Origin: Bacteroidota bacterium
Lineage (GTDB): Bacteria; Bacteroidota; Bacteroidia; Bacteroidales; Dysgonomonadaceae
Length of the DNA stretch: 20,251 nucleotides
NCBI GenBank assembly: GCA_023418255.1
Contig: JAEZZZ010000043.1
Span: forward strand, 1-20,251
Reading direction: 5' to 3'
The notes beneath the pieces were generated by a model that ran no database searches, had not been told where the DNA came from, and was given only the letters and a program-made list of their open reading frames with translations. Each line of letters begins with the position of its first letter. The first letter of the stretch is position 1. This document shows, in pieces, positions 6,847 to 15,220 of this stretch. The translations under genes and the position numbers were made by a program.

Positions 6847-7663
6847 TTAACAACACCTATTGGCTTTGCGTTGATAATTTTTGTGTCGAATCCAATCGAT
6901 GGTTTTCTGAGGAATAAGGATTAAAAAAAAGTTTTTTAGATGAAATAGACAGACCGAAAGGGCAAATCCAATTTTCCAGCGCAGCGTATGATCTATATTT
7001 TGTATTATAGCCTTCTCTTTTGCCGCTTGTAGTTTTTTTACTCTTGAGACACCTGTTTCTGCCTCGAAACATGAAACTTCCACCGGAAGAAATAAAAAAT
7101 TCGCATGCTGTAAATAGAGTTGATAAAAAAAACATAATCGCGACAACTCGGTAGTCCTCATTAAAAGGGAACTTTCGCAACAAGAAGGTTTTCACAAATA
7201 CACTTTGATGACAAAATGCCATTCCCCTCAAAATATAGTGAAGAGGACGATTCGGTAGTTTGAAATCGCCAACCGAGCGTTTTTGAATGGTTTCGCCATA
7301 AATAACATCGGTTTTAGAAAGCGTTGATTCATCTATTTTGGAAAAAACATCCGATAAAACGTGTGTTGATGCAAATGTATCGCCGGCATTCATAAAGATA
7401 ATCCATTGCCCTTTTACCAAACGAGCTGCTTTGTTCATGGCATTGTAAATTCCGGTATCGTGTTCAGAAACAAAGCCAGCAAGCCGTTTGCGATAAGGCT
7501 CAATAGTATCCACGGTGTTGTCCGTAGAAAGCCCATCTACAATCCAATATTCAAAATCGGGAAAATCTTGCTGAATAACACTTTGAATGGTGCGCTCGAC
7601 CTCTTTTTCGGCATTGCGACACACTGTTACGACAGAAACTAAAGGTGCATTTTTCCACCTCAT
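6847..7663 (-). pseudogene. Family 2 glycosyltransferase, frameshifted
   Basis: Residues 1-175 are a normal GT-A family 2 domain: VSVVTVCRNAEKEVERTIQS (9-28), IVDGLSTDNT (41-50), SEHDTGIYNAMNKA (66-79) and NAGD (92-95), a sugar-nucleotide/metal site. After NEDYRVVA (175) the frame runs into unrelated residues, while the next frame continues with FFYQLYLQHANFLFLPVE and ends at 6847. The family pattern 'RVVADYDFFYQLYL' is restored by adding two bases between about 7125 and 7141, next to an 8-base homopolymer. Repaired, it would be 272 residues. Left as read, the original frame stops at 6857. Both an inactivating mutation and a sequencing or assembly error are possible. Its ATG overlaps the meaB stop (ATGA), so it is the second gene of that operon. 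The transferred sugar is unknown. Confidence 0.8.
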
Positions 7664-8754
7664 TTTTCACGATAATTATAGTAGGCGTCCAAAGCCTGTT
7701 TGGCACCGATAAAAGAACTTTTTTTGGCTGACAGCACCTCTTTTTCAAGCTCTTCCATTAGGCTTTTTATCTCCGGATTTTGATAGAAATCGCTTTTCAG
7801 GCGTTCATTGATGCTCTCATACATCCAATACTTCGACTGTTGATTGCGGCGGCGATCGAAATAGCCGTTCTCCTTTACAAAATCAATGTATCGATGAATC
7901 ATATCCCACACCTCATCAATCCGTAAGCGATAAAAACCCGAGTAAGTGAGCACTTCCGGTGTCCATCCCGATTCCGGAAGGGGATAAAGATGCAGTGCGT
8001 TGCGAAAATGTGTCCTTGCCATATTGGCTTTTTCCACGTTGTCGCCATCGGCTTTGTTTATCACAATTCCATCTGCCATCTCCATGATGCCGCGCTTGAT
8101 TCCTTGCAATTCGTCGCCCGTACCGGCTAACTGGATGAGAAGGAAAAAATCTACCATAGAGTGTACCGCTGTTTCCGATTGCCCCACACCAACCGTTTCA
8201 ACAAAAACATAATTAAATCCGGCAGCTTCGCAAAGGATGATGGTTTCCCGGGTTTTGCGAGCCACACCGCCCAACGAACCAGCCGAAGGCGATGGACGTA
8301 TAAAAGCGTTGTGTGCAACAGAAAGCTTTTCCATACGTGTTTTGTCGCCCAAAATACTTCCTTTTGAGCGTTCGCTCGAGGGGTCGATGGCAAGAACTGC
8401 CAGTTTGTTGTTTTTTGCTAGCAGATACATTCCAAAAGCGTCAATGGATGTGCTTTTTCCGGCGCCCGGAACACCTGTTATTCCCACACGTATTGAATTG
8501 CCGGAATAGGGAAGGCATTTCTCGATGATTGCCTGTGCCACCTCTTGATGTTCAGGTTTTGAGCTTTCAATCAGCGTGACGGCTTGGCTCAGGATGGTTA
8601 TGTTGCCCGCAAGAATGCCATCGACATATTTGTCTACGGGGAATATTTGTCTTCTTCCTCGTTTTTTAAGGTAAGGGTTGACACTTGGCGGACGTTTGAT
8701 ACCCTTATTGACATTCAGCCCTAAATATTGCGGATCGTTTTCGGGATGTTGCAT
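7660..8754 (-). CDS. meaB: Methylmalonyl-CoA mutase-associated GTPase MeaB
   Basis: A 364-residue G3E-family P-loop GTPase (ArgK/MeaB). The Walker A loop is GVPGAGKS (94-101), the second nucleotide block AIDPSSERSKGSILGDKTRM (122-141) is diagnostic, ETVGVGQSE (186-194) is the switch/Mg region, and NKAD (233-236) is the guanine-specificity motif. MeaB protects B12-dependent methylmalonyl-CoA mutase and gates cofactor loading; the C-terminus (about 300-364) is helical and mediates dimer formation. The mutase genes are not in the window. It has a good promoter of its own (-33 TTG at 8833-8835, -7 at 8805-8812, spacing 20) and probably heads an operon with the glycosyltransferase. Confidence 0.95.
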   Translation of the reverse strand: MQHPENDPQYLGLNVNKGIKRPPSVNPYLKKRGRRQIFPVDKYVDGILAGNITILSQAVTLIESSKPEHQEVAQAIIEKCLPYSGNSIRVGITGVPGAGKSTSIDAFGMYLLAKNNKLAVLAIDPSSERSKGSILGDKTRMEKLSVAHNAFIRPSPSAGSLGGVARKTRETIILCEAAGFNYVFVETVGVGQSETAVHSMVDFFLLIQLAGTGDELQGIKRGIMEMADGIVINKADGDNVEKANMARTHFRNALHLYPLPESGWTPEVLTYSGFYRLRIDEVWDMIHRYIDFVKENGYFDRRRNQQSKYWMYESINERLKSDFYQNPEIKSLMEELEKEVLSAKKSSFIGAKQALDAYYNYREK

Positions 8755-8779
8755 ATAGTTATTGTCTTTTGTTGAGATA

Positions 8780-8824
8780 TAAAAATCCGAATAGGTTCTT
8801 TTTACAAAGATACACTATTCGGAT
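8780..8824 (-). terminator. Terminator of the DUF1573 gene, loop contains meaB -7 element
   Basis: A perfect 10-bp inverted repeat, ATCCGAATAG (8824-8815 on the minus strand) and CTATTCGGAT (8794-8785), encloses a 20-nt loop and is followed by TTTTT (8786-8781 region). It begins 29 nt past the DUF1573 stop. An operator role around the promoter is an alternative reading. Confidence 0.6.
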
Positions 8825-8835
8825 AGATACTGCAA
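8805..8835 (-). promoter_or_regulatory. meaB promoter (-33 TTG, -7 TATCTTTG)
   Basis: On the minus strand TTG (8835-8833) is followed after 20 nt by TATCTTTG (8812-8805), an exact -7 match with near-ideal spacing, the best promoter in the window. The start site would be near 8799, leaving a leader of about 45 nt. The -7 element lies in the loop of the hairpin at 8785-8824. Confidence 0.7.
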
Positions 8836-8852
8836 CCTAAATTTGATAGAAA

Positions 8853-9245
8853 TTAATTTCCTTTTCGTATCACTTTGCCTTTTATGTTGAGGATGTACAC
8901 AGTATCAGGAACATTGGTGTACACCGTTATGTTTTTGCTGAAAGCATACGGACGTCCTGTGGTTGTGTATCGTACCGAGACATGTCCCTTTTTTCCCGGA
9001 AGAACGGGCTCGCGGGTATATCCCGGAGTGGCACATCCGCACGAGGTGTGTACACGCTGAATAATTACCGGGCTTTTGCCTGTGTTGGTAAACTCAAACT
9101 GTGTGGAAACAGTCCCGATTTCTTCGTATATGGTTCCAAAATCGTGACTATCTTTTTTAAACGTGACTTCGGGTTTGGACTGTGCTGATAGAGCCCAACC
9201 TGAAATAATTGATAATAGGAATAGTGTTAGAACTGTTTTTTTCAT
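8853..9245 (-). CDS. DUF1573 domain-containing secreted protein
   Basis: A 130-residue protein with an N-terminal signal peptide (MKKTVLTLFLLSIISGWALS, cleavage near AQS 21-23) and one DUF1573 domain, an immunoglobulin-like all-beta module. The hallmark SCGC is at 68-71 with EFTNTGKSPVII (51-62) and the DFGTI box (35-39). The two cysteines of CGC might bind metal or form a disulfide; the molecular role of the family is unknown. No lipobox cysteine follows the signal sequence, so it should be periplasmic or surface-released. It has its own -7 element and terminator, so it is probably monocistronic. Confidence 0.9.
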   Translation of the reverse strand: MKKTVLTLFLLSIISGWALSAQSKPEVTFKKDSHDFGTIYEEIGTVSTQFEFTNTGKSPVIIQRVHTSCGCATPGYTREPVLPGKKGHVSVRYTTTGRPYAFSKNITVYTNVPDTVYILNIKGKVIRKGN

Positions 9246-9291
9246 TGTCCTTTTTATTTTATATAAATTATCGTTGTTCGTTACTCAGACA

Positions 9292-9299
9292 CAAAAGTA
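9292..9299 (-). promoter_or_regulatory. -7 element of the DUF1573 gene
   Basis: On the minus strand TACTTTTG (9299-9292), an exact TAnnTTTG match, 47 nt upstream of the ATG. It overlaps the last bases and T tract of the terminator at 9292-9324. No TTG -33 element at the usual distance. Confidence 0.55.
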
Positions 9300-9324
9300 A
9301 CATTATTGTTTAAAACCATGTTAC
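9292..9324 (-). terminator. Terminator of the alpha-2-macroglobulin gene
   Basis: GTAACAT (9324-9318) pairs with ATGTTAC (9303-9297), a perfect 7-bp stem with a 14-nt loop, followed by TTTT. The TAA stop codon of the upstream gene (9321-9323) is inside the stem, and the T tract is part of the -7 element of the DUF1573 gene. Confidence 0.5.
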
Positions 9325-12300
9325 TCTTTAACAAAAATTCTCATTCCGGCTGTATGCGACGTAAACTCCGGCGCATAAAGACATTGAATGGTTGTGATGC
9401 CGTTGGAGTAGTCTCCGACGCGATTGACAAATGTCGAATACTCAAACACATATGTGCCACGAGGCAACGTATCGAAATAGAAATTGGTAGAGGCATCTTT
9501 GGTGGCTTGATAATATAAAACGCCTTCGTGATAACGCGTGCCGGATAACTTATCGGTGGGCTCGAAACAGGCGGCGCGCATATCTTTTATATGCACAAAC
9601 TCTATATCCCTGTCGGTACGTACTGTAAGGCGCACAACAGCTTTATCTCCCAATCGCAATGGGTTTTCGGTTGTGACTCGAACCAATTTTTTCCCCGAAT
9701 CATCCACCTGTTCTTTGAATATGATTTTTTCGATGTTCAACGAAGCGTCGGTTTTTGTAATATTATCCAAGTCTTCAAAATATTGCCAATACAAAGCTCC
9801 CCAAGCCGAACCGTTGCTTTGATGCTCAATTTTTACACGCCCCATTTCGGGACGAATTTCAGTCTGTTGCCACGAGGTTTTAAAATAGCCGGTTCCCAAT
9901 TCTGTTTTTTCCGGTTCAACCACTTTATCGGCAATCGTTATCACGCTTTTTCCTTCGGTAGAAAACCAATCGCTTCCGGTGCTTAACAGCGCATAAATAG
10001 CGTCAATGGTGGCGTGTGTGGATTCCCACAGCTGTGTCTGTTTTTGTTTTAGCAGCCAACGCTTCATGTTGTCCATCTCCGCATCGTCGGCTCCGGCCAC
10101 GCGAAATGCCTCCATGATAAATGTATGTGTGCAAACGGCGGACATCGACATGAACGCGTTTTGCGCGTTATTGCGCCAAAACATTCCCATTTCGTCGGTT
10201 ATGGTGGCGTGTTCGCGATATGATTTTATGATATCGTTCACCGGTTTTATATTTCCCTTTTTTTGCATCAACACGGCAATGAGCGAACGCTCATACATAT
10301 TGAATTGCGTCCAATTTTTTTCGACAACGGATGTGTAGAAATCCGCCATTGTTTGCACCTTTTTATCCATGCCGTAATCGGGATAAAAAGCACGCACGTA
10401 GAGATACTCCAAATCAGAAGTGGATATCGTTTTTATCTCCTTCCATTTTTTGTTGTGTTTTTTCATCTCTTCAAATCGGTGCAACGTTTCGGCATCGATA
10501 TATGAAACTGCTTTTTGCAACATCGCATTTTCGGCACGACCGAGTTCAACGGCATTCAAAGCTTTCAATCGTGTGAAACCGTACAGCACATATAGCGTGA
10601 TGGCGTGGCTCGGCATAAAGTCTTTGATCCAACTCCAACCGCCGCTTGGCGTTTGCAGTTCCTGTAATTTTTCGATGGCTTCCGAAGTGAGCTGTTTGCT
10701 ACGATTGATATCGAATAAAAGTGCCATTTTTTGTTTTTGTTCCGATTCATTTTTGGCTTCCAACACCCACGGAGTTTCTTCTAAAAGGATATTTTTTAAC
10801 TCTTCGTTTTTTTCGAGTTTCGATAGCAGTGTTTCGCCGTCTCCGCCTTCTTTTTTCCACGCGTCAATCATTGCCGACACTTTTGGGAACGTTTTGCCGA
10901 TGTGCATTCCGAGCTGATTTACATAGTATGAAGCGAACCACGACACCGCATTATCGTGCTCGGGATTGCTCATCACAGGCAGTGCCTGCACCGCATACCA
11001 CGCGGGATTGGATGCAAATTCGAGTGTTAAGCGATAGTTTTGCGCCGTAGGCGAATTGGTTTCTGCCAAATGGCTCATCGTGAATGTTTTAGTCTGACTA
11101 CCGTTGATATTCATGCGCATGCTTTCGGTAACCAACATCCGGTTGGGAAGCACGGCAACGGCATGTTGTTCGCCATCGCTGAACTGATTGTTTCCGGCAA
11201 CGATGCGCACGCCAAGCACGTCTACATCGTCAGGAACGGTGAAGCTCCACGACACATTCGCGGAAGCCTCTTTCGCCAACGAAAATGGCTGCGACGCGTT
11301 TTTCACCACAATGTGTTCAATCACTTTTTCGGTGACGGGGTCGATAAATTCTATCGTGGCGTTTCCGCTAATCGCGGCATCCGAAAGGTTGGATATTTTT
11401 ACCGCAATCGAGGTTACATCGCCATGGCGGAAAAAGCGAGGCAAGTTGGGTGTTACCATCAGCTCTTTTTGCGAAATGGCAAAGGCTTCGGTTTTGCCGA
11501 CAGCCAAATTTTTATCGTGCGCAAGCACACGGAAACGCCATTTGGTGTTGCTTTCCGGCACACGAAAAGCAATCAGTGTTTCACCATTGACATCTGTTCT
11601 CAGCTGCGGATAGAAAAATGCCGTTTCGGCAAAATTTTTCCGAATTTGCGGCGCGGACATATCGCCTCCTCCGGCGGATTGTTCTTCATGAGCAGGTGTG
11701 TCCTCTTTTGTCACTTCGTTCAATTCAGCCTCCTCCATCTTGTGCATATCTTTACGCCCAACAGCTTTCATCGCGTACGATTCCGGTACCGGCATGCCGT
11801 CGGTTTCCTTGCTAAGCCCTCTGAAATATCGTCTTGAAAAGGTAAATCCGAACCAATTCAGTTGATTAAACTCATAACTACGCACAGACGTATGTGTGCG
11901 AGCGATGAAATGAATATTTTCCTTCTCAAACGTTTTATCTTTTTGATAAGAGTTAGTGTACGGAAAAGGCCGCATCGGCACATAGAGGTTCCATGCCGGC
12001 GCGTTGTAAAGCTGTTCGAGTGAAAAATCGTACATCGACGCCAACACTTCGGCGACAGCGGGGGTGCCTTTGGCGTCTTTTATCGAGAGCCTCCACTCTT
12101 CATCGCTGCCTGGACGGATTTTATCGCGAAACACCGATAAGCCGATTTGTAATTCTGTCCTTTCCTTTTCGCGTTGAAGCTCCACTTTATGGTGATAAAA
12201 TTTCTCTTCTTTCACAAACGTAAGCAGCAGCGTGACACCATCTTCATATTCCGGCCTGTATGGTATAGAGAACATACGATTTTCGTTGTCAATCTTTTCC

Positions 12301-15173
12301 CAACTTCGCGAAATCAACTTGTCACTCTGCCACAGTTCGCGCAATACATAAATTACATCTGTCGCTCCCAAAAGGACTTCGGCGTTTTTGCTTGACGAGA
12401 ACGTACTATTTTTTACCAAAAACCAATCGTTGGTTTCTACAGGCGGTTCTTTGTCGGTGTAGGCAAAAAGGATGAAATCTTGCGTGGCTTCTACATCATT
12501 TCCGCGGCTATCTTTCGCGGTGAGTTTTATTCTATATTTGCCGGAAGGCAAATTTTTAATTTGCTGTTTCAAGGCCTTTTGTTCGCCGGTTTCGAATGTC
12601 CCGCGAAGCACTTCGTGGCTAAGACTGTCGTTCGCTTGTAAGCTGAACAGTTGATAGTTGCCTTTGGCGGGAATACTATTTCCGTCCATATTTGTTGCCA
12701 CAATGGAAATGTGACGGTCGGAAGATTTTTCATATTTCTCGGAAATATCCACCGATAAAAACATCGACTGATCAGAAACTCCCACAGAATAACGTCCCTC
12801 TTGTGTTTCGCCATTCATATCCGTTACAACCGCTTCCACACGGAACTGGTACGTCGCGTAGCGATCGTTGTCTTCTTTTTCCGGTGTAAATCGGATGAAA
12901 AACTCGCCGTTTTCGTCGGTCGTCGTAACGCCTTCGGCAAACTGTCCGCCGGAACTGCCATCCCAACGCCACCACCAAGGTTTTTCGCGTATTATGCGAT
13001 AAGCTACATCGGCATTTTGCAGTTTGACGCCGGAATAGTTTTCGGCTTTTCCTTTCAGCATCACTTCTTCACCGAAAGTGTAGGTTTTTTCCAATTTTTC
13101 AAACGTTACCTCAAAGGTGGGACGTTTATATTCTTCTACTTTAAATCGGATGCTGGCATGCTCGCTTTTCAACATGAAATCTCCGGGCATCACATTTTGC
13201 GGCAACACAAATTCGCCGGAAACAGAACCAAACTCGTTGGTGGTATGCGTTTGTCGCGCTACTTCTTGCCAATTGGCATCGCGAAGGATAAACTCAAATT
13301 CATGTCCGGCAATCAGTTGGTTGTCATCGCCTTGACTTTTTGTTGCTATTGCTTTGAAATAAACCGTTTGGCCGGGACGATAGATGCTTCTGTCGGTATA
13401 AATAAACATTCGCGAATACGCATTATCGCCTTCATTGTGCGAATAATTGTATCCGCGCGATGGCAATCGGCACAAAAACATCGCCTTGTCGTTTTGGGTC
13501 GTGGCTTGATAATATCGATTGTATTTGCTTTTCTCCTCTTCCCAAGTATAGCGTGCCATTCCATTTTTATCCACAGGAATGGATTGCAACAATTTTGGAG
13601 GTTCATTCGTGTAATTCGAACGTGCGTAGATATTGATTTGCGCGTTGGTTAGCGGTTTTCCGGTTTGGCGATTTACCACAAAGAATTGACTCTCATTTTC
13701 AGTTGTTGAACGCGAGAAAGAAGATAAATCGGATACCGCGAAATAATAAGGCCTTATCGATTTATCAGAAATTGTATGCGAGGATATGGGATTAAATTCA
13801 ATTTTATACATTCCGGGCTCAAAAATATCAAGAGCTATCTCTTGTTCGCCGGATAAGTAAGGTGGCTTTTCGGGGAACGACACCACCATATTTTTCATCA
13901 ATATTTTTTGTTCTTTTTCGTGTCGAATATGAAACGGCGCATCGCCCGTTATGCGATAAATATTTAATTTAATGGAAGATAAGTTTCTATACGAAGCTGT
14001 GATGGTTTTCTTTGATTGCACCGCAAACGTAGTTTCTCCTTTTATATTAAGCGTTGGCGCGATAAGTGTGTTTATATTGTTTTTCAACGCATTGACGCGT
14101 TCATATTTCGGAAATGCACGAATCGTTTTCTGCAACAAATTGTAATATGTTTCCAGTGCCTTTTCACGATCCACATTTTCTTTTGTTTGATAGTGATTCA
14201 TGAATGAATTTATTTGCATTTCACTAACAATTTCCACACTGATGGGATTGTTTTCATAGCGTTTCAATAATGTTTCAAGTGCCTCTATTTCATATTTATC
14301 GTAACCGGAAAATATTCGTTGTAAATGACTTATTTTATCCAGTTCCGTCAGCACCAACGATTCGTGCATATCGCGCTTCAATAGGGAAGAAAGATATTTT
14401 CGGTAAGTTTCTAATGTCCACAAACCATATTCTTCCTTTTCAGGCTTGAACGACAGTTTTACAAACTCTTCCGCAGGTGCATACAAGGACTTGTTGTTGA
14501 TTTTTCGCCGTGCCAACAAACGGCTGATATCTGTATTGTCACTCAGATCGCTGAAAATTACAATGGCGCGACGCGCCAGAAAATCATACATGGTGGGGAA
14601 AAAACGTGTCGCGTCTTTTCCTTTTTTGATGATATCGGAAAAGGTGTCGATGCGCTCATTTTCGAGTGCTGATTGCGCTTCGAGTGACGCATTGAGATGC
14701 ATCACAACATGGTTGTAAAGTATTTTTCGCGTCCACTGGTGCATATCATCCGGCACGAAGTCTCCCAACTCCGTTCTGCGATCAATTTGAAAACTGTTGG
14801 CTTCGTAATATTTCAGATACAGCTCGCCTAACATTGAGTGCAGCAAGGCTTTTTCAACGACATTGGCGCTTTTTGCCAGACGCTCATTCAATTGCGTGAA
14901 AATGAGGGTGTCATTTTGCTTGTCAAGCACCATTTCATAATTGCTCAAATAGATAATGGCTTTGATAATTTGCGGACTGTTATTGTCGGCAATCGCTTGA
15001 CACAAAATTTCGTTGACAGTTTCAGATGCCGATTTAGGAAGCGATTTTTCTTCAAATGCTTCCACTTTTTTCCATAGGGTATTGTATGTTTTTCTCATTG
15101 TTTGTTGATGTTGTGCATGCGTTCCAAATACAAAAGTGAATGCAAAAAGCAGAGTGAAGAATTGTTTTATCAT
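9321..15173 (-). CDS. Alpha-2-macroglobulin family protein (MG2/A2M domains, no thioester motif)
   Basis: A 1950-residue secreted protein with a signal peptide (1-20, ending THA). A helical N-terminal region (about 30-370) precedes macroglobulin-like beta domains (about 380-1000). The MG2 hallmark YTDRSIYRPGQTVYFKAIA is at 592-610 and the A2M core FFYPQLRTDVNGETLIAFRV at 1186-1205 with ESNTKWRFRVLAHD (1207-1220). The alpha-alpha toroid 'thioester' domain starts near 1380, but the usual CxEQ is replaced by NPEHDNAVSW (1403-1412), so no covalent trapping is expected. A low-complexity linker (about 1135-1180) has acidic and glycine-rich stretches. The last ~130 residues resemble the C-terminal beta domain. 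The family traps proteases or guards the envelope; in this thioester-less Bacteroidota form the role is unknown. No PBP1C gene is nearby. It follows the PEP-binding gene after 47 nt with no promoter seen, so co-transcription is possible. Confidence 0.92.
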   Translation of the reverse strand: MIKQFFTLLFAFTFVFGTHAQHQQTMRKTYNTLWKKVEAFEEKSLPKSASETVNEILCQAIADNNSPQIIKAIIYLSNYEMVLDKQNDTLIFTQLNERLAKSANVVEKALLHSMLGELYLKYYEANSFQIDRRTELGDFVPDDMHQWTRKILYNHVVMHLNASLEAQSALENERIDTFSDIIKKGKDATRFFPTMYDFLARRAIVIFSDLSDNTDISRLLARRKINNKSLYAPAEEFVKLSFKPEKEEYGLWTLETYRKYLSSLLKRDMHESLVLTELDKISHLQRIFSGYDKYEIEALETLLKRYENNPISVEIVSEMQINSFMNHYQTKENVDREKALETYYNLLQKTIRAFPKYERVNALKNNINTLIAPTLNIKGETTFAVQSKKTITASYRNLSSIKLNIYRITGDAPFHIRHEKEQKILMKNMVVSFPEKPPYLSGEQEIALDIFEPGMYKIEFNPISSHTISDKSIRPYYFAVSDLSSFSRSTTENESQFFVVNRQTGKPLTNAQINIYARSNYTNEPPKLLQSIPVDKNGMARYTWEEEKSKYNRYYQATTQNDKAMFLCRLPSRGYNYSHNEGDNAYSRMFIYTDRSIYRPGQTVYFKAIATKSQGDDNQLIAGHEFEFILRDANWQEVARQTHTTNEFGSVSGEFVLPQNVMPGDFMLKSEHASIRFKVEEYKRPTFEVTFEKLEKTYTFGEEVMLKGKAENYSGVKLQNADVAYRIIREKPWWWRWDGSSGGQFAEGVTTTDENGEFFIRFTPEKEDNDRYATYQFRVEAVVTDMNGETQEGRYSVGVSDQSMFLSVDISEKYEKSSDRHISIVATNMDGNSIPAKGNYQLFSLQANDSLSHEVLRGTFETGEQKALKQQIKNLPSGKYRIKLTAKDSRGNDVEATQDFILFAYTDKEPPVETNDWFLVKNSTFSSSKNAEVLLGATDVIYVLRELWQSDKLISRSWEKIDNENRMFSIPYRPEYEDGVTLLLTFVKEEKFYHHKVELQREKERTELQIGLSVFRDKIRPGSDEEWRLSIKDAKGTPAVAEVLASMYDFSLEQLYNAPAWNLYVPMRPFPYTNSYQKDKTFEKENIHFIARTHTSVRSYEFNQLNWFGFTFSRRYFRGLSKETDGMPVPESYAMKAVGRKDMHKMEEAELNEVTKEDTPAHEEQSAGGGDMSAPQIRKNFAETAFFYPQLRTDVNGETLIAFRVPESNTKWRFRVLAHDKNLAVGKTEAFAISQKELMVTPNLPRFFRHGDVTSIAVKISNLSDAAISGNATIEFIDPVTEKVIEHIVVKNASQPFSLAKEASANVSWSFTVPDDVDVLGVRIVAGNNQFSDGEQHAVAVLPNRMLVTESMRMNINGSQTKTFTMSHLAETNSPTAQNYRLTLEFASNPAWYAVQALPVMSNPEHDNAVSWFASYYVNQLGMHIGKTFPKVSAMIDAWKKEGGDGETLLSKLEKNEELKNILLEETPWVLEAKNESEQKQKMALLFDINRSKQLTSEAIEKLQELQTPSGGWSWIKDFMPSHAITLYVLYGFTRLKALNAVELGRAENAMLQKAVSYIDAETLHRFEEMKKHNKKWKEIKTISTSDLEYLYVRAFYPDYGMDKKVQTMADFYTSVVEKNWTQFNMYERSLIAVLMQKKGNIKPVNDIIKSYREHATITDEMGMFWRNNAQNAFMSMSAVCTHTFIMEAFRVAGADDAEMDNMKRWLLKQKQTQLWESTHATIDAIYALLSTGSDWFSTEGKSVITIADKVVEPEKTELGTGYFKTSWQQTEIRPEMGRVKIEHQSNGSAWGALYWQYFEDLDNITKTDASLNIEKIIFKEQVDDSGKKLVRVTTENPLRLGDKAVVRLTVRTDRDIEFVHIKDMRAACFEPTDKLSGTRYHEGVLYYQATKDASTNFYFDTLPRGTYVFEYSTFVNRVGDYSNGITTIQCLYAPEFTSHTAGMRIFVKE

Positions 15174-15220
15174 GTTTTTATATGTTTAGTTATATCTTAG
15201 TTTTTTATAGCGATGCGCGT

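Noticed and set aside
11040..11837. 265-codon open frame on the plus strand inside the alpha-2-macroglobulin gene
   Set aside because: It is antisense to a well-supported gene, has no domain-like pattern and is rich in residues expected from reading the complement of the real frame.
12801..13652. 283-codon open frame on the plus strand inside the alpha-2-macroglobulin gene
   Set aside because: Antisense shadow of the real gene; no promoter, start signal or recognisable domain.
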